Positions 22,701-32,000 of a stretch of 64,000 nt of DNA are shown piece by piece. Origin of the DNA: Thraustochytrium sp. TN22. Its lineage: Eukaryota > Sar > Bigyra > Thraustochytrida > Thraustochytriidae. Positions within the stretch are counted from its first letter, which is position 1, and each line of letters starts with the position of its first letter. Made by a program: the position numbers and the translations under genes. The notes beneath the pieces were generated by a model. It was given only the letters and a program-made list of their open reading frames with translations, had not been told where the DNA came from and made no database searches. The stretch is taken from the NCBI GenBank assembly GCA_013306675.1, contig JABLUY010000050.1, positions 62,001 through 126,000 on the forward strand. The letters are read 5' to 3'.

Positions 22701-23725
22701 GTGGCGTCCGGGCAGGCCGAGCCGGCAGGGCACAGGTAGCCGGCAGGGCAATTGAGCGAGCACTGGCTCGTGGTCTGCGCCATGTAGCCGCAGCGGCCCG
22801 CAGCACAAAGGCCGGCGGGCGGGTCGGGCCGCGTGTTGGCCGTGCTGGCGCAGTAGTAGCCCGGGTCGCAGTCCTTGCACTCATCACTCGACCCCAAGCC
22901 GGTGGTCGGGCCGTACTTGCCGACGCCGCAGGGCTGCGGGCCGCGCTCGGTCCCGTAGGCAGCGTCCGCAGAGGTGCCGACCGGGCAGTAGTAGCCCTGC
23001 GGGCACTCCAGGTCGCACGAGGACGCACCGGCCGAGCTCATCGTGCCAGCCGGGCAAGAGACGCACTCATTGACAGATGTGGCCCCGATGGCGCTTCGGT
23101 ACGTGCCCGCCGGGCAGCTCGCGCAGTCGGGGACGAGACTCGTGTCGGTCCAGCGCGCATACTCCTGAGACAGGTAGGTGCCCTCGCCGCAGGATGCGTC
23201 CATGACGCAGACAAAGGGCTCCTTCTTGTTCGCCTCACAGTTCTTGGCAACCCAAGTTCCATCCGGGACGCCCTTACCCGACATGAGGACACAGGACTCC
23301 CCGCTATAGGTGTCCGGGTCGAAGTTCGAGGCCCACGAGGTATAGCCTGGCGTCTCCGTCAGAGTGGTGTCGCCGTCGATCCACTTCCACGCGCCTGTCG
23401 TCTGTGCGGCCTGGTTCAGGCCGATCCAGCACTCCGCCTTGCCCTGCCCGTTCTGTTTGTTGCAGCCGCCGCCGCCCAGCTGCGAGGACACATAGTAATT
23501 TTCGTCCGACGCCCAGATCGAAACCAGGTTGGCGCCGTAGGAATCGGAGCAGAGGCTCTGCGCATCGCCCCACGCCTTGGGCGAGCTCACATACAGGTAG
23601 CATCTTCCGTAGGACGCGGAGAACCCGGCCATCGCGCATCCTGTGGGCAGATCGCCACGCGCCTGCTCCACCGTCACGGCGGCGCCGACCACCACGGCCA
23701 GCACCACGGCGACCGCGCCCTTCAT
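10703..23725 (-). CDS. Giant C-type lectin/cadherin/IPT multi-pass receptor, paralogue A
   Basis: A single 13-kb frame encodes 4340 aa. In order: signal peptide (residues 1-24); C-type lectin domain (about 30-174, with CWIGLN and the closing FVCVMD); Cys-rich ephrin-receptor-like (GCC2/GCC3) repeats (about 180-490, CPAGTYRS, CPAGYLCPAGS); about nine cadherin-type repeats (about 545-1760) ending in motifs such as DANDPPSF, DVNEAPAF and DQNDPPAF; about twelve IPT/TIG repeats (about 1760-3465) with GSNFG/GYNFG turns; a second Cys-rich stretch (about 3585-3770); about nine or ten membrane helices (about 3775-4225); and a short coiled coil (REELARNQRELDRIAEE) near the C-terminus. Likely a plasma-membrane adhesion or sensing receptor, with the bulk extracellular. 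The membrane part resembles the TRP-like multi-pass ends of similar protist proteins, but channel activity is unproven. It is the tandem paralogue of the gene at 26098-39216. Confidence 0.9.
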   Translation of the reverse strand: MKGAVAVVLAVVVGAAVTVEQARGDLPTGCAMAGFSASYGRCYLYVSSPKAWGDAQSLCSDSYGANLVSIWASDENYYVSSQLGGGGCNKQNGQGKAECWIGLNQAAQTTGAWKWIDGDTTLTETPGYTSWASNFDPDTYSGESCVLMSGKGVPDGTWVAKNCEANKKEPFVCVMDASCGEGTYLSQEYARWTDTSLVPDCASCPAGTYRSAIGATSVNECVSCPAGTMSSAGASSCDLECPQGYYCPVGTSADAAYGTERGPQPCGVGKYGPTTGLGSSDECKDCDPGYYCASTANTRPDPPAGLCAAGRCGYMAQTTSQCSLNCPAGYLCPAGSACPDATKWDGTEVTNEAADCGGSSVYCPEGSVTATSASAGYYTTGEPSTRRTGQTQCEAGYYCTSGVRSYCPGGTYGTAAGATTSSACLTCDAGYICPTGEVNTSPQSVNCWEQTYIDAFSWTTTPTEPAEVYCPAGSAKPSVVLDNYYTIPDTEQALYNREDQVACAVDEVCEKGTRTQILAWSDATTCATTGTDSLEVSEMSALGTVLQTYTAVVNDGSGSYTYSYEIGTVTFFDSDVTACEPTTAAKNLGIFAVDSASGELSLTRDDLQYEACLPELDIRYTVPVIARVYASGGSEISSIQCDVEVEVLDANDLPYFESYDAGDGLTTETTIFYRQIEERVARNVPVDVCGSEGYAEGCPISESGSATAELTAGDEDDGSVLQYSIVSGDDGYDADPSNRPFKIDPCTGLVSARASDSISYVGQRQYEYIIQIEDDGNGGRFETLSVNATLVIFVLDVNDDPVWVYDSSLHPLYIYENESEDTEVTGTALTSLATDEDGDELTFQIVTNDGDAFKIVDNTLLTTREGADSINYETSKKRYYLEIEVQDGRGGFAQGTITVQVLDANDPPSFASSTTSFYVLENADDAAVCTMQAASCTLASDPGAVTVTDEDGSSDVITFALSGDNTDKFDIDADTGVIYTLQELDFEDQTAALSSGTGRGYRVDVVATSYGVGGTDTPASTTASVTVYVVDVNEAPAFSDTGLALSVTESWPIGAALPLTIEATDPDNSDTVLLGATAPTQNLTFSNSGTNAYFSVSTSEDGKGVVKVASSLVGVSGSIDLAVRVQDNGANPRGEAIHTFSVEILDTNNAPSFPSSPYSLSANENEDFVATDPIVADDSDTADTLTYTLLGGNGATYFEIVAGSSGFVVQKRSGVTLNYELASKDWTLNVQVADEGPSSRIGQYCETSVSNSCGSAGAYCLAGRCAETCYDTDTKLASTIGLDDFYRCDYGAEDPISSINGVSTDPYVETATATVVVTIVDQNDPPAFTDCSELAFQVVYNRRGEDQTITKANVLDSLTEDEDAENGATAYNLAWTYSIDSPETFFSYDSGTRTVVYTAATGAASLGATSTVYTVPITVSDSLSASTSCDMTITVVDQNTAPTITDFTTDPVPEDTVVADGEEYVILVNMDAIASDDDTGDTLTFTTSSNPFFDLDATTGKITLGSSVISYEDSSTHQYQLIVQVTDGAGARDVATITIPIGDVNEAPEWAAVPTFTVPENSVSGTEVVGDLVSAGYVSDPDTYASDSSWNTLTFALESCSTSPCPFAVDSSSGAITATGALDYEGDVNSYTLVVSATDGPGLAASNTISIQLTNVNEPPDFDGNLTVTLAESASSAGTILFNMRTIVNDPDEGDEPANLIYTIVGGSSDFVIENGVLKAGNSFQLNYEAQQEYTLTISAEDDEGLSDQADVTIVVTNINDVSITGVTVADGSMSCSGGSTVTITGRAFGLVTQDASTTASFVVSYTNTRTLTTYTCANAQRADGDNTVITCEAPSGIGAGFTWTVGVTVPNTLIDGDTSAAFATPSLAYSAPAVTSVLNVTALPTRGGQAFEIVGTCFGTAVDFAAAGGFMSTSDTSVQYCADTGVCSTPTDCAMTAGGNIACTSLSGVGSDLRWTVEIAGTQSESFSSGSFAPPSITALSRTSFPSDGDAALVITGTQFGDLDSEPDEAYALLTFGSATATYDLLECVVTTAFEEISCSGIDPGLGKGLVVVLVIGGQQNTGADFTIQYDAPVVTAFSGEGVEDASAVGGQQVVVTGSGFGPACGSTSTNDDSSVACALMSASYSRGSLRASDGSVIAYSPGCVIVTDSRMVCITTPGTGAGHTWTFNFGGHTGIQPPSGTTTSYAVPTVGGYDGLGSEDALTSGNQVVQIRGSNFGPVDGAAVIAFYGPEDDPDEFGGTAGIECQVILVNEVIECYTVEGAGDELTWTVYVDDQESKAETTSYGDPVISTLDGTLLDVDGGETVTITGYNFGPSGRQAYLESVTYGPLANTEAYQPDCVIRSHTQLECETPPGVGQNMYWTVTVKGQVSKLSSVLSSYTPLALVSSSVSEDTTGGGYLMRLSLDGLPVCDDQSTVQVLFGSSTVSYAFVYDDAVSAQQPISDLEAYCAQTARGQRAISFYVPELTTTDRTPTVIASVSTRLFSTTYTTSSTPVDFVYGDPYITSVYAETSVGTAETLRVVVRGRNFCRSSSCCSVLVNGNVATQTSHSHTIIELGTSVDGATVQVKCGSVTSNILEISTTGPFTYAAITSRGTPVATTLYPTEIAAGAEWIDLYGLNYGEATPTVYVGASTATVTEHEQVDCASTGAASLGSDGECFRTRFLVPSGQGSSNEIIVESGSGSKTTAGALYEFLHYAAPSITGVSIVGATSTLPTAGGRQLRIVGSNFGTAGTAYLYQWRSLTVGNFDFETNPALVGVLTCEPWSHTELLCDMPPGEGTNLEVLVVADDQNSRTDATGPDFTVSYEAPIISGITFNGGELEAAQTQGGDLITISGSNFGRPFVLGCLNIQQESCTTIAPTITLGGLACTLVNNTHEEILCVVPEGQGTDLAIGVTVRGQSTTSASMFGYLPPVIDSFTPLTAPTSGLRDGSAILMEISGNNFGVDDLQVRFVSTDGSVDFLVVARGDDVTTTYSQFEYNHTHITFEIPPYRGKNLQVVVIVADQQGESTQLFSYNAPSVSGVTIMNPDDPDETIDVSAGATGSVAVDFLPDAYVEGTALQSRRLLLAGESLAMRTFVDGGRQLAEVTLLAPSTQVCEVSSRFRGYSWVTRVNTLYDNGVFLRTVDVYNNEYCEGEVVVVIESTGGISKAASLEREDTGCATPYTIIVERVLMTPQSLDGVGFLTNSSCCGDGSFWSAGATEECACESLAANRAMLVTGRAYGVYLVNDLTELYFSVPVDTEEAFANQTAFQFPRWGPSYRATDERSLDDTPTGPTSGCYDYEPYEDYQERRAAAILETGSAADVYRQCDLKALMTLYGDNFSTQILTNVTNSRELLVYFVDDDTGTRFAGATTSSAGDHNEVCSTDDGCIHDHTQVTFQIPPGSGLNLRILLVVGNQETYAEVTTANSTDPYIRFNYMTPTLTRATPGTLTGDSYEFADAVGDETVTFRGDNFGGALTNATIYVDGRLCPDSRWRSPDEDLTTGLPFLSCVPDTDSVGARSLFVCVGNQGTLVAASPDDAALLLEADRVRLASETSSLSEADQATIDTFHSVVSSRFVTRCQSVSERSGNILGQYGGMYQLCATCPDGSVCEAGDNSFEDPYSAVGYYRLDVDIWEDDGETVTERAQTRCPAVRWDTATLEEYPSVVIDSTCSDYVACQPADACTGANECSEGYRYAYDRCNAVRGAEGYNNSCGVYKDPFTGAYKGVHSDCNPDPSSECASGSPEDCAVCVVSFDGAVSGDIPTGTCECSMPKRCALCTLNTHYRLNNQCEECPASVWVIGLAFGFLVLFAILAGYYFNKRNLNLALLAIGIDFAQVLSIFSAVNIAWPSAFERFLSFFSFLSLNIDIVGIECLVPNFEYETKWWLSQSMPLVVLGILIITHLVYSLYKLLRTRKRTRLTSHVGRLVAIYLVVCYVLYIAVTRKSLEIFDCTELPVSDGYTYTSFTSLSCDGGSLCRCGEEGGVQQRLVPLAVFFLLTYTVGFPLFVFLSIRRHRDVVEEDQYLRAHGVGETRESGPRTYDFRKSFSTLYVSFKPSRQAWVVLVIARKALIAMFALLLRTNVSAVLAMVLLTLFGSFVLTSLYRPYMSTGERSAVLKELDELATKGLDDPKFNKYTILQRRVQEAVKVHRAMEERAHAKDKRSPFSFDDADKTLTQMARRNQRRRSAAAFFFDYNSVELALLGSAILICLGGIMLESMENDSNLHEQRNTLSAFLTVLIVLTIIYYVISVLSEVFPTIFISYTKFLQRRKPADHQIEDLDEDLSLSTNPLFDADYHPRTDDPALREELARNQRELDRIAEENASLREELRRQKQEAQIANDGTSRSTLREEQPTRKEF

Positions 23726-26097
23726 CCTCTCCGAGCCGAAAGCTTTGCTTCAAGTTGACGGACCGTGACTCCTCTGCAGTCCTGTCGACCCGGTTGCGTG
23801 CCGCCGCGCGTGGTGCACCGCGCAGCGCGGCGCAACCCAGCTCCAGACGCCTCCGCGTCAGGCCTCAGGCCTCAGGCGTCGCCTCGCCTCGCCTCGCCTC
23901 GCCGCGCGCGCGCGCGCGCGAGCGAGCGAGCGAGCGTGCGCTCGCGAGCCTCGCGAGCGCAAATGGGGTTTGCCTGCTCGCCTGCCATGCTGCGCTTGTC
24001 GCACATGTGTGTTGTGCACGCGGCGGCCGCGCCGGCGGCCTCGGCGCGCCGACGCCGTCACATGTGGGCGGCGCCTTGCTCTGGCTGCTCAGGCAGCTCA
24101 GCGTCTCCCACCAGGCGGCTGGCTGTCTCTCCCGGACCATCGAGCAAGCTAACTTACAGCGGGGCCTAGGGCCTCGTGCGGCAAGGGGTTGGCATGAGAG
24201 CAAGTTTAGCGCGTGGCTGCACCGCTTCCGAGTCTGAGGCGAGTTGGGCAGCGGCAGGCAGGCACGCAGGCAGGCAGGCAGGCAGGCGCTCCAGCTGGCC
24301 GGGCGCCCGGGCCGAGTCGGGCGCTCGGGCGCTCCAGGCGCTCCAGCCACGGCTGGTAGTTACCACCTCTGCAGTGCCTGCACACCGCTACTGGCACGAC
24401 ACGACGGCAGTGCCGTGCTGCAGCGTGGCCGTGGCGTGCTTCGCGCCATCGCGCCATCCTTGGCTGGCTGGCGGCTGGCTGCTGCCTTGAGCAAGCGCCG
24501 GCGGTGGGCTACCTGCTGGCGCAGAGGCTGGCGTCGCAGCAATGATGATGCACTTGCCGGAGTCGCGGCCCGCCCGCCTCTGATTCAGCGGCGCCCGCTG
24601 CCGCCCGCTCATCAGATTCGAGTTCCTGGCTGTAGGCTACAAACCACAGACCAGACTCGGTGTGTTGTAGCATGCAAGCAAGCAAGCAAGGGCAAGCCTG
24701 CAAGTACGACAAGCACGCTGACGTGCCTCTCCAGGCTTGGCACGCTTCGTCGCCCCGCGCTCGCGCTTGTCTGCCGCCGGCAGCCGTCCGATCGGAGCCG
24801 TCTCGACGTCGACGTCGCCGTCTCGGACTCTCACTCACTTCTTGAAGACCCTGCCCAGAGTGCCCAGCATGTTTGCTCGTTCTTGCGGCGAGTGGCTTGG
24901 CAACGCCTGCCTGCAGTGACAGCGAATTCGCTGGCCGGTCGCCACCGTGACCGGAGCAACGGCGCGGGCGCCTCCTCAGCCGCTCCTCTTCATCCACGAC
25001 AGGGTGCACGGCGGTGTGCACGTGCGGGCTCGATGCTCTTGCGACACGCCGAATTGAGGAGCCAGGACCGGCGCTGGGTCAGCCGGGCCGCGGTCCCTGC
25101 CAGGTGGCACAGAGCGCGGCCAGCCGCACGCTGCGCGCGCCAGCCAGCTCAGACGGCTGGCCGCAGAGGCTGTGCGCCTTCGCGCGCCGCCTGCCAAGAG
25201 CAGAGCAGTGCTCGGCCGCCCCGGCGAGCTCGCCATCGCTCGAACTCCGGTCCAGCGAGTCCAGTTTCGAGGCCCTCGCTGCCGGCGCCACGCTTTGGGC
25301 GGCGGCGCGGGAGGGAGGAGGAGCCGCCGATTATGCCGCCACGAGCGCTGCCAGAGCGGTGCTGGCGGAGTGACGTCTCCCGCAGAGGCCCGCGTGCAGT
25401 GGCGCCCTGCAAGCGCTGCCTGCAAGGCTTGTGCAAGCGCTGGCTGCCCTGGCAGGCGCTGCCAAGCTGTGGAAAAGGGCCCGGGGGCGTTGGGCCCGCA
25501 GTCGCCACAGGAAGCGCGGCGCGTGCTCTGTTCGGACCCGGCCGTCGACAGCGGAGTGGCGAGGAAAAGGTGCGCCCCAGGGAGGCGGCGCCGGCGCCGG
25601 CGGTAGCGGCGCAGCACGAAGCAGCTAGGCCTACGGCGTCCTACGGCGGAACCAGTTGCACTGCAGCTCGCCGGCCACGGACCCGAGCCGCCGAGCGTGC
25701 AAGGCACTGCAAGCAAGCACTGCAACCGGGTCACAAGGAAGCAAAGCAAATCTTCGTTGGAGGGAGACGGCGGATCGTACGAGCGCAAAAACGTACGCGC
25801 ACGTCAGCGCGGCTTGCAAGAGCGATAGCTTTGTCCTTCGACCATCGGGAAACTCGGGAAACCTGTGCGGCCGCGCGGATCACGAAAATTTGCGGACCTT
25901 GCGAGCCAGTGCAGAGCCCAAAGTGGATCCTCGACACCGCCGCGGCCTGCCTGAGCAGGGTGAACAAGGCGGAGAGAACGGTGACAACAGAAACAAAGGT
26001 CTTTTTGGTGCGTGGCTGCATGGTAGCCAAAGAAAATGAAATCAGGGCCCGGTACCGATCGCGGAGGCTTTGCTTTTAGGTCGCGCCTGCCAACGCA
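23726..26097. other. Intergenic region between the two giant receptors
   Basis: These 2.4 kb contain the promoter side of paralogue A and the 3' flank of paralogue B. A repeat cluster lies next to the paralogue A start (GGCCTCA and CGCCT units at 23856-23905, then GAGC units), and a (GGCA)n run lies at 24260-24290. A 611-codon open stretch on the plus strand (24244-26079) is Arg/Ala/Gln-rich with no domain character and is not called. The flanks show no visible similarity to those of the other paralogue, so the duplication seems limited to the coding unit. Confidence 0.5.
24260..24290. repeat. (GGCA)n short tandem repeat
   Basis: Tandem GGCA units with one interruption, about 31 bp, in the intergenic region upstream of paralogue A. 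Confidence 0.85.
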
Positions 26098-29000
26098 TCA
26101 ATCCTTGCCGTTGCCCCCGGTGCGGAGGTTGCGGAAGGAGAACTGCTTGCGCGTGGCCCGCGTCGGGGCGATCGGGGTGCCCTCGGTGCCGTCATCAGCG
26201 AGCTGCGCCTCCTGCTTCTGGCGGCGAAGCGCCTCGCGCAGGTTGGCATTCTCCTGGGCGATACGGTCGAGCTCGCGCTGATTCTCGTCCAGCTCTTCGC
26301 GCAGCGCGGGGTCCTCGGAGCGCGGCTTGTAACCAGGCAAAAAGAGCGGGTTGGTGGAGAGGCTGAGGTCCTCGTCAAGGTTCTCAATCTGGTGGTCCGC
26401 CGGCTTGCGACGCTGCAGAAACTTGGTGTACGAGGTGAAGACAGTCGGGAAAACCTCCGAGAGGACCGCAATGATGTAGTAGGCAATGGTGAGCACGATA
26501 AGCACAATGAGGAGGACGGAAAGTGTGTCACGCTGTTCGTGCAGGTTGGAGTCGTTCTCCATGGACTCCAGGAGGATACCGCCGAGGCAGATGAGAATGG
26601 CCGAGCCGAGGAGCGCCAGCTCCACCGAGTTGTAGTCGAAGAAGAACGCCGCGGCGTTACGACGACGCTGGTTGCGCCGTGCCATCTGCGTCGCAGTCTT
26701 GTCCGTCTCGTCGAAACTGAAAGGCGACCGCTTGTCCTTGGCATGCACGCGCTCCTGGACGGCGCGGTACACCTTGACGGACTCCTGCACGCGGCGCTGC
26801 AGGATTGTGTACTTGTTGAACTTGGGGTCGTCCAGACCCTTGGTGGCCAGCTCGTCCAGCTCCTTGAGCACCGCGCTGCGCTCGCCGGTGCTCATGTACG
26901 GGCGATACAGCGAGGTGAGCACGAAGGACCCGAAGAGCGTGAGCAGCACCATGGCCAGCACGGCGCTCACGTTGGTGCGCAACAGGAGGGCAAACATGGC
27001 AATCAGTGCCTTGCGCGCGATCACCAGCACCACCCAACCCTGCTTGCTCGGCTTGAAGGAGACGTAGAGCGTCGAGAAGGACTTGCGGAAGTCGTAGGTG
27101 CGCGGGCCGGTCTCTCGCGAGTCACCGACGCCGTGCGCGCGCAGGTACTGGTCCTCCTCCACCACGTCGCGATGACGCCGGATCGACAGAAACACGAACA
27201 GAGGAAAACCCACCGTGTAAAGCACAAGGAAGATCGCCGCGAGAGGCACCAGTCGCTGCTGGACGCCGCCTTCCTCACCGCAACGACACAGTGAGCCGCC
27301 GTCACAGCTCAGTGACGTGAAGCTCGTGTATGTGTACCCGTCTGACACCGGCAGCTCCGTGCAGTCAAAGATCTCCAGCGACTTGCGCGTCACCGCAATG
27401 TACAGCACGTAGCACACCACCAGGTAAATGGCCACGAGCCGGCCCACGTGCGACGTCAGCCGCGTGCGCTTGCGCGTGCGCAGCAGCTTGTACAGACTGT
27501 AGAAGAGGTGCGTGATGATGAGGACACCCAGCACGACCAGCGGCATCGACTGCGAAAGCCACCACTTGGTCTCGTACTCGAAGTTCGGCACGAGGCACTC
27601 GATGCCCACGATATCGATGTTGAGCGAGAGAAAGCTGAAGAAGCTCAGGAACCGCTCGAAGGCGTCCGGCCAGGTGATGTTCACGGCGCTGAAGATGGAC
27701 AGCACCTGCGCGAAGTCGATGCCGATCGCGAGCAGCGCCAGGTTCAGGTTGCGCTTGTTGAAGTAGTAGCCAGCCAAAATGGCAAACAGCACCAGGAAGC
27801 CAAACGCGAGGCCGATCACCCACACGTTCGCCGGGCATTCCTCGCACTGGTTGTTGAGGCGGTAGTGCGTGTTGAGCGTGCAAAGCGCGCAGCGCTTGGG
27901 CATGCTGCACTCGCAGGTGCCGGTCGGGACATCGCCCGACACCGCGCCGTCGAAGGACACCACGCAGACGGCACAGTCCTCTGGCGACCCGGAGGCGCAC
28001 TCGGAAGACGGGTCCGGGTTGCAGTCGCTGTGCACGCCCTTGTACGCGCCGGTGAACGGGTCCTTGTACACGCCGCACGAGTTGTTGTAGCCCTCCGCGC
28101 CGCGCACTGCGTTGCACCTGTCGTACGCGTACCGGTAGCCCTCGCTGCACTCGTTGGCGCCAGTGCAGGCGTCCGCCGGCTGGCACGCCACGTAGTCCGA
28201 GCAGGTCGAATCGATCACCACCGACGGGTACTCTTCGAGCGTGGCCGTGTCCCAGCGCACCGCCGGACAGCGCGTCTGTGCGCGCTCCGTCACGGTCTCG
28301 CCATCGTCCTCCCAAATGTCCACATCGAGACGGTAGTAGCCAGCAGCCGCATACGGATCCTCGAACGGCGCGTCACCTGCCTCGCACACCGAACCGTCAG
28401 GGCACGTCGCGCAAAGCTGGTACATGCCGCCGTACTGGCCCAGGATGTTGCCGGACCGCTCAGACACCGACTGGCAGCGCGCCACGAAGCGCGAGCTCAC
28501 CACAGAGTGGAAGGTGTCGATCGTAGCCTGATCCGCTTCAGAGAGGCTCGAGGTCTCCGAGGCGAGCCGCACGCGGTCCGCCTCCAGCAGGAGCGCCGCG
28601 TCGTCCGCGCTCGCCGCCACGAGCGTGCCCTGGTTGCCCACGCACACAAAGAGGCTGCGCGCGCCCACCGAGTCCGTGTCTGGCACGCACGAGAGGAACG
28701 GCAGGCCGGTCGTCAGGTCCTCGTCCGGGCTGCGCCAGCGCGAGTCCGGGCAGAGCCGGCCGTCCACGTAGATGGTGGCGTTCGTGAGGGCGCCGCCGAA
28801 GTTGTCGCCGCGAAAGGTCACGGTTTCATCGCCGACCGCGTCAGCGAACTCGTACGAGTCGCCCGTCAGCGTGCCGGGTGTGGCGCGCGTCAGCGTCGGT
28901 GTCATGTAGTTGAAGCGGATGTACGGGTCCGTCGAGTTCGCGGTCGTCACCTCTGCGTACGTCTCCTGGTTGCCCACCACGAGCAGCACGCGCAGGTTCA

Positions 29001-32000
29001 GGCCGGAACCGGGCGGGATCTGGAAGGTCACCTGCGTGTGATCGTGGACGCAGCCGTCATCCGTCGAGCATACTTCGTTGTGGTCTCCAGCGGACGAGGT
29101 GGTAGCCGCCGCAAAACGAGCGCCCGTATCATCGTCCACAAAGTAGACCAGGAGCTCCCTGGAGTTGGTCACGTTCGTCAGAATCTGCGTCGAAAAGTTG
29201 TCGCCGTAAAGCGTCATGAGCGCCTTGAGGTCACACTGGCGGTACACATCCGCGGCCGACCCGGTCTCGAGAATGGCCGCGGCACGCCTCTCCTGATAGT
29301 CCTCGTACGGCTCGTAGTCGTAGCAGCCGGACGTCGGCCCGGTCGGGGTGTCGTCCAGCGAGCGCTCGTCCGTGGCGCGATACGACGGACCCCAGCGCGG
29401 GAACTGAAACGCGGTCTGGTTCGCGAAGGCCTCCTCTGTGTCCACCGGCACGGAAAAGTACAGCTCCGTCAGGTCGTTCACCAGGTAGACACCGTAGGCC
29501 CTGCCGGTCACGAGCATGGCGCGGTTCGCCGCGAGCGACTCGCACGCGCACTCCTCCGTGGCCCCGGCGCTCCAGAACGAGCCGTCGCCGCAACAACTCG
29601 AGTTCGTCAAAAAGCCGACACCGTCCAGGCTCTGCGGCGTCATGAGTACGCGCTCCACGATGATGGTGTACGGCGTCGCGCAGCCAGTGTCCTCGCGCTC
29701 CAGACTCGCCGCCTTGGAGATGCCGCCGGTTGACTCGATCACGACCACCACCTCGCCCTCGCAGTACTCGTTGTTGTAGACGTCCACGATGCGCAGAAAG
29801 ACGCCGTTGTCGTAGAGCGTGTTGACGCGGGTCACCCACGAGTAGCCGCGGAAGCGCGACGAGACCTCGCACACCTGCGTGGAGGGCGCCAGCAGCGTCA
29901 CTTCGGCCAGCTGGCGGCCGCCGTCCACAAAGGTGCGCATCGCCAGGCTCTCGCCGGCGAGCAGGAGGCGGCGTGACTGTAGCGCGGTGCCCTCGACGTA
30001 CGCGTCCGGCAAGAAGTCAACCGCCACGGAGCCGGTCGCGCCCGCCGACACGTCGATGGTCTCGTCCGGGTCGTCCGGGTTCATGATGGTCACGCCAGAC
30101 ACGGAAGGCGCGTTGTACGAGAAGAGTTGCGTGGACTCGCCCTGCTGGTCCGCCACAATGACGACCACCTGCAGATTCTTGCCACGGTACGGCGGGATCT
30201 CAAAGGTGATGTGCGTGTGGTTGTACTCGAACTGAGAGTAGGTGGTCGTCACGTCGTCGCCGCGGGCCACGACCAGGAAGTCCACCGACCCGTCCGTCGA
30301 CACGAAGCGCACCTGCAGGTCATCGACACCAAAGTTGTTGCCAGAGATCTCCATGAGGATGGCGTTGCCGTCGCGCAGGCCAGACGTAGGCGCCGTGAGC
30401 GGGGTGAAGGAGTCGATCACGGGCGGCAAGTAGCCAAACATGGACGCCGAGGTCGTCGACTGTCCGCGCACCGTGACGCCAATGGCCAGGTCGGTGCCCT
30501 GGCCTTCCGGGACGACGCAGAGGATCTCCTCGTGCGTGTTGTTGACCAGCGTGCAGGCCAGGCCGCCCAGAGTGATGGTAGGCGCGATGGTCGTGCAGGA
30601 CTCCTGCTGGATGTTGAGGCAGCCCAGCACGAAGGGGCGGCCGAAGTTGGAGCCCGAGATCGTAATGAGGTCACCGCCCTGGGTCTGCGCCGCTTCCAGC
30701 TCGCCGCCGTTAAAGGCGATGCCCGAAATGATGGGCGCCTCGTACGAGATAGTGTGGGACGGCTCGGTCGTGTCGGCGCGCGAGTTCTGGTCGTCAGCGA
30801 CAACGAGAACCTCCAAGTTGGTGCCCTCCCCGGGCGGGATATCGCAGAGCAGCTCGGTGTGCGACCAAGGCTCACACGTGAGCAAACCGACAAGCGCCGG
30901 GTTGGTCTCAAAGTCGAAGGTGCCCACCGTGAGCGAGCGCCACTGGTACAGGTAGGCCGCGCCGGCGGTGCCAAAGTTGGAGCCCACGATTCGCAGCTGA
31001 CGACCGCCCGCGGTCGGCACGGTCGTGGTTGCGCCCTCGATAGCCACGCTGGTAATGGACGGCGCGGCGTAGTGCAGGTACTCGTAGACAGCGTCTGGCG
31101 TGGACTGCGCGCCGGAGGCCGCTTGTACGATGATCTCGTTGGAGCTGCCCTGGCCGCTCGGGACGAGGAAGCGGGTACGGAAGCACTCGCCGTCCGTGCC
31201 AAGCGAGGGGGCGCCCGTGTCGGCGCAGTCCACCTGCTCATGCTCCGTTACGGTGGCCGCGTCACCGCCAACGTAGACCGTCGGGGTGGTCTGGCCATAG
31301 TTGAGGCCGTACAGATCAATCCACTCTTCACCCGAGGAGAGATCTGTAGGGTACAGCGTCGACGCAACGGGGGTGCCCCTGGAGGTGACGGCGGCGTAGG
31401 TGAAAGGGTTGCTCGTGGAGATGAACAGCGTGTTGGACAGCACACTGCCGCAACTTAGCTGAACCGTCGCACCATCCACGGAGGCGCCCAGTTCGATGAT
31501 CGTGTGCGAGTGCGAGGTCTGCGTCGCGACGTTACCGTTCACAAGCACCGAGCAGCACGAGGCGCTGCGGCAGAAGTTACGCCCGCGCACGACCACGCGC
31601 AGCGTCTCAGCGGTGCCAGTCGACGGCTCTGCGTACACAGACGTGATGTACGGGTCGCCATACGTAAAGGACACAGGCGTGTCGGACGTCGTGTAAGTCG
31701 TGCTGAAGAGGCGCGTGGAGACACTGGCAATGACGGTCGGCGTGCGGTCCGTGGTGGACAGCTCAGGGACGTAGAAGCTGATGGCACGCTGGCCGCGCGC
31801 CGTCTGCGCACAGTACGCCTCCAGGTCGCTGATGGGCTGCTGGGCGCTCACCGCGTCGTCGTACACAAAGGCGTACGAGACCGTCGAGCTGCCAAAGAGG
31901 ACCTGCACGGTGGACTGGTCGTCGCACACCGGCAGGCCGTCCAAGCTGAGGCGCATCAGATAGCCGCCCCCGGTGGTGTCCTCCGAGACCGACGAGCTCA

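Noticed and set aside
24244-26079. 611-codon plus-strand open frame between the two receptors
   Set aside because: Begins inside a GGCA repeat, Arg/Ala/Gln-rich, no recognisable domain or signal; long frames are expected by chance at this GC content.
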